A DNA stretch of 64,000 bases. Origin: Hippasteria phrygiana. Taxonomy: Eukaryota; Echinodermata; Asteroidea; Valvatida; Goniasteridae. Shown here piece after piece: positions 62,488 to 64,000 of the stretch (its first letter is position 1; every line of letters begins with the position of its first letter). Location: assembly GCA_037893225.1 (NCBI GenBank), contig JAZGUH010000184.1, forward strand, positions 1,054,001-1,118,000. The letters are read 5' to 3'. Under the pieces are notes generated by a model. It did no database searches, was not told where the DNA came from, and worked only from the letters and a program-made list of their open reading frames with translations. The translations under genes and the position numbers were made by a program.

Positions 62488-64000
62488 CTGGTATCCTTCT
62501 CCACGGGGTTCAGCAGCACTCCCGAGGCAGAGCCATACAGGCCAAGATGGATGGACAAACTGTTCTCGATACAATGGAAACTAAGCACAAGGTCAAATCG
62601 TTAAAGAGACTCAGAAGTGGACCCAAAGTCAATGGTAATTAAGAAGTTGGTTATTGACTCACTCAAGCTCTTCAACCGCACCATCATCATCAGTGAGTGC
62701 GAAGTCAAGACCAAACAAGCCGTGCGGTTTGAGTTGACGCCAACACCGATGTCTCTATTTGACAAAGACCAGAAGTTGCGAAAGCCAGACAAGGCTGCCC
62801 TAGCAAGGGTCCTGAAGGCATTTGTGGAACCCGTTGAACAACCCCCTGCACGAGCCTTGTGATTGGTGGTGGGTGGCTCCTGCACAATGTCAGGTGGGAG
62901 GCTAACCTCACCTGGAAGGGCATCGCCGAGACCTACCTCCGGTTTGTGAAGTCCATGGGGAGCCAGTGCCTCCGGATCACTGTGGTCTTTGACGGATACG
63001 GCAGCTCCACCAAGGACCATGATCACCTGAGACGAACAAAGAACGCATGCTGCGACATTCTGATTCGCCCAGACATCAAAAGCATCGTTCCAAGAGAAAA
63101 GTTCCTCGACAACAAGAGCAACAAGGCCCAGCTCATTCTGCTACTTGCTGAGACATTCGGTAGAAATGGGATAAGTGTACAGCAATGCCCCGATGATGCG
63201 GACACCTCTATCGTCCGGGCAGCTCTAGATGAGGCAAGAGAGTCCCCTGTTGAGGTGATGGCTCAGGACACCGACGTCATGGTTATGCTGATTTATCATG
63301 CTGCAGACGACCACGCGATCTTCCTCACAACAGCTAAAGAAACATCTTATGATGTCGGAAAGATCCGGGAGGCCCTTTCAGAGATATACTGAAAGTATCT
63401 GATCTTCTTGCACAGCTTCTCCGGCTGCGATACAGTGTCCGCGATTTCTGGGTTGCGCAAATCAACTTTGCTAACCAAGCTCTGCAAGACTGAGCGGAGA
63501 GGGCCATGGACGTGTTTCTGGACATCCGAGCCGAGAAAGATGACATCATCAATGCCGGCTGTGAACTATTCAAGCTCATGTTCCGCGCTACACCACCCAA
63601 AGACTTGGGGGACTTGAGATTTGACATCTTCAGCAAGCGGGCCGCTGCTGGGAGCATCAAACCTGAGAAACTGCCCCCGACAACAGGAGCTGCAGCACAG
63701 CACTCTCACCGGGCTTATCTCCAGACTAGAGATTGGCTGGTGCTGCAAAGTCCATCATTGGATGTCCTGGACTACGGATGGAAGCTCGGTGAGCAAGGTT
63801 ATGCACCAGTCCCTTCAACAGACCCCATTGCACCGGACTATCTTCTGAAGTTTGTCAGCTGCAACTGTGAGGGGGACTGTAGCACATTCAGGTGCTGCTG
63901 TAAAAAAGCAAGGAGTCAAGTGTATTTCTGCTTGCGGCAACTGTCATGGTAACTCTTGCCAGAACATCAACCAGCCAGATGACGAGAGGAGTGAGGGAGA
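62488..64000 (+). pseudogene. FEN1/XPG-like PIN plus CXC protein, broken copy on the plus strand (runs off the end)
   Basis: A near-identical inverted copy of 61348-59790, starting at CTGGTATCCTTCTCCACGGG. Damage of its own: a ~37 bp deletion at 62527 relative to the other copy, a TAA at 62639, and a TGA at 63390 where the partner has TGG. The PIN stretch 62859-63392 is otherwise open (VVFDGYGSSTKDHDHLRR, CPDDADTSIV, DTDVMVMLIYH). The frame break at ~63500 before MDVFLDIRAEK is identical in both copies. At the CXC motif an extra G follows AAAAAA (63908), whereas the minus copy has two extra A. Confidence 0.72.

Overview
The window is animal genomic DNA from an intron-rich, repeat-laden genome. 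It holds most of one protein-coding gene on the + strand, the homologue of the chromatin reader ZMYND8 (RACK7/PRKCBP1; order PHD, bromodomain, zinc-binding linker, PWWP, disordered region, coiled coil, MYND). Thirteen exons (5387-58106) splice with GT-AG sites and matching phases into 1435 uninterrupted codons. The exon for the C-terminal MYND finger was not found and probably lies beyond base 64000, so bases 58107-64000 are best read as the next intron. The style of the genome (tRNA-derived SINEs, many TIR elements, abundant TGTACA/ACATGT words, retained ZMYND8 architecture) suggests a marine invertebrate, perhaps an echinoderm or another non-vertebrate deuterostome. The phylum is an inference.

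Layout: 1-5350 upstream DNA made largely of small inverted-repeat elements; 5387-5889 first coding exon (Gly/Ser/Gln-rich N-terminus); 5890-25460 a 19.6 kb intron holding a dead non-LTR retrotransposon inserted inside a hAT-like TIR element, a decayed mariner, three copies of one ~470 bp TIR element and several TTAA elements; 25461-47682 ten small exons coding for a basic tail, PHD, bromodomain, zinc linker and the PWWP start; 49689-52320 one 2.6 kb exon coding for the rest of PWWP and a long acidic disordered region; 55425-58106 two coiled-coil exons.

Nearly all remaining sequence is mobile or tandem DNA. There are TTAA-flanked piggyBac-like MITEs, pogo-like elements, 446 bp elements with 26 bp TIRs, several large foldbacks, and a group of TIR elements whose ends share a TTAGnCC...CACT pattern and whose interiors are many direct and inverted copies of their own short motif. 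Tandem arrays include a 20-copy 60/64 bp satellite and several minisatellites. One ~370 bp TIR element keeps a SAP-motif reading frame, pointing to a larger protein-coding parent.

The last 4 kb carry two head-to-head broken copies of a multicopy gene whose product resembles a FEN1/XPG-type PIN nuclease joined to a CXC cysteine motif. They look like remnants of a mobile or amplified family lying in the ZMYND8 intron. All calls rest on reading the sequence; no search was run.
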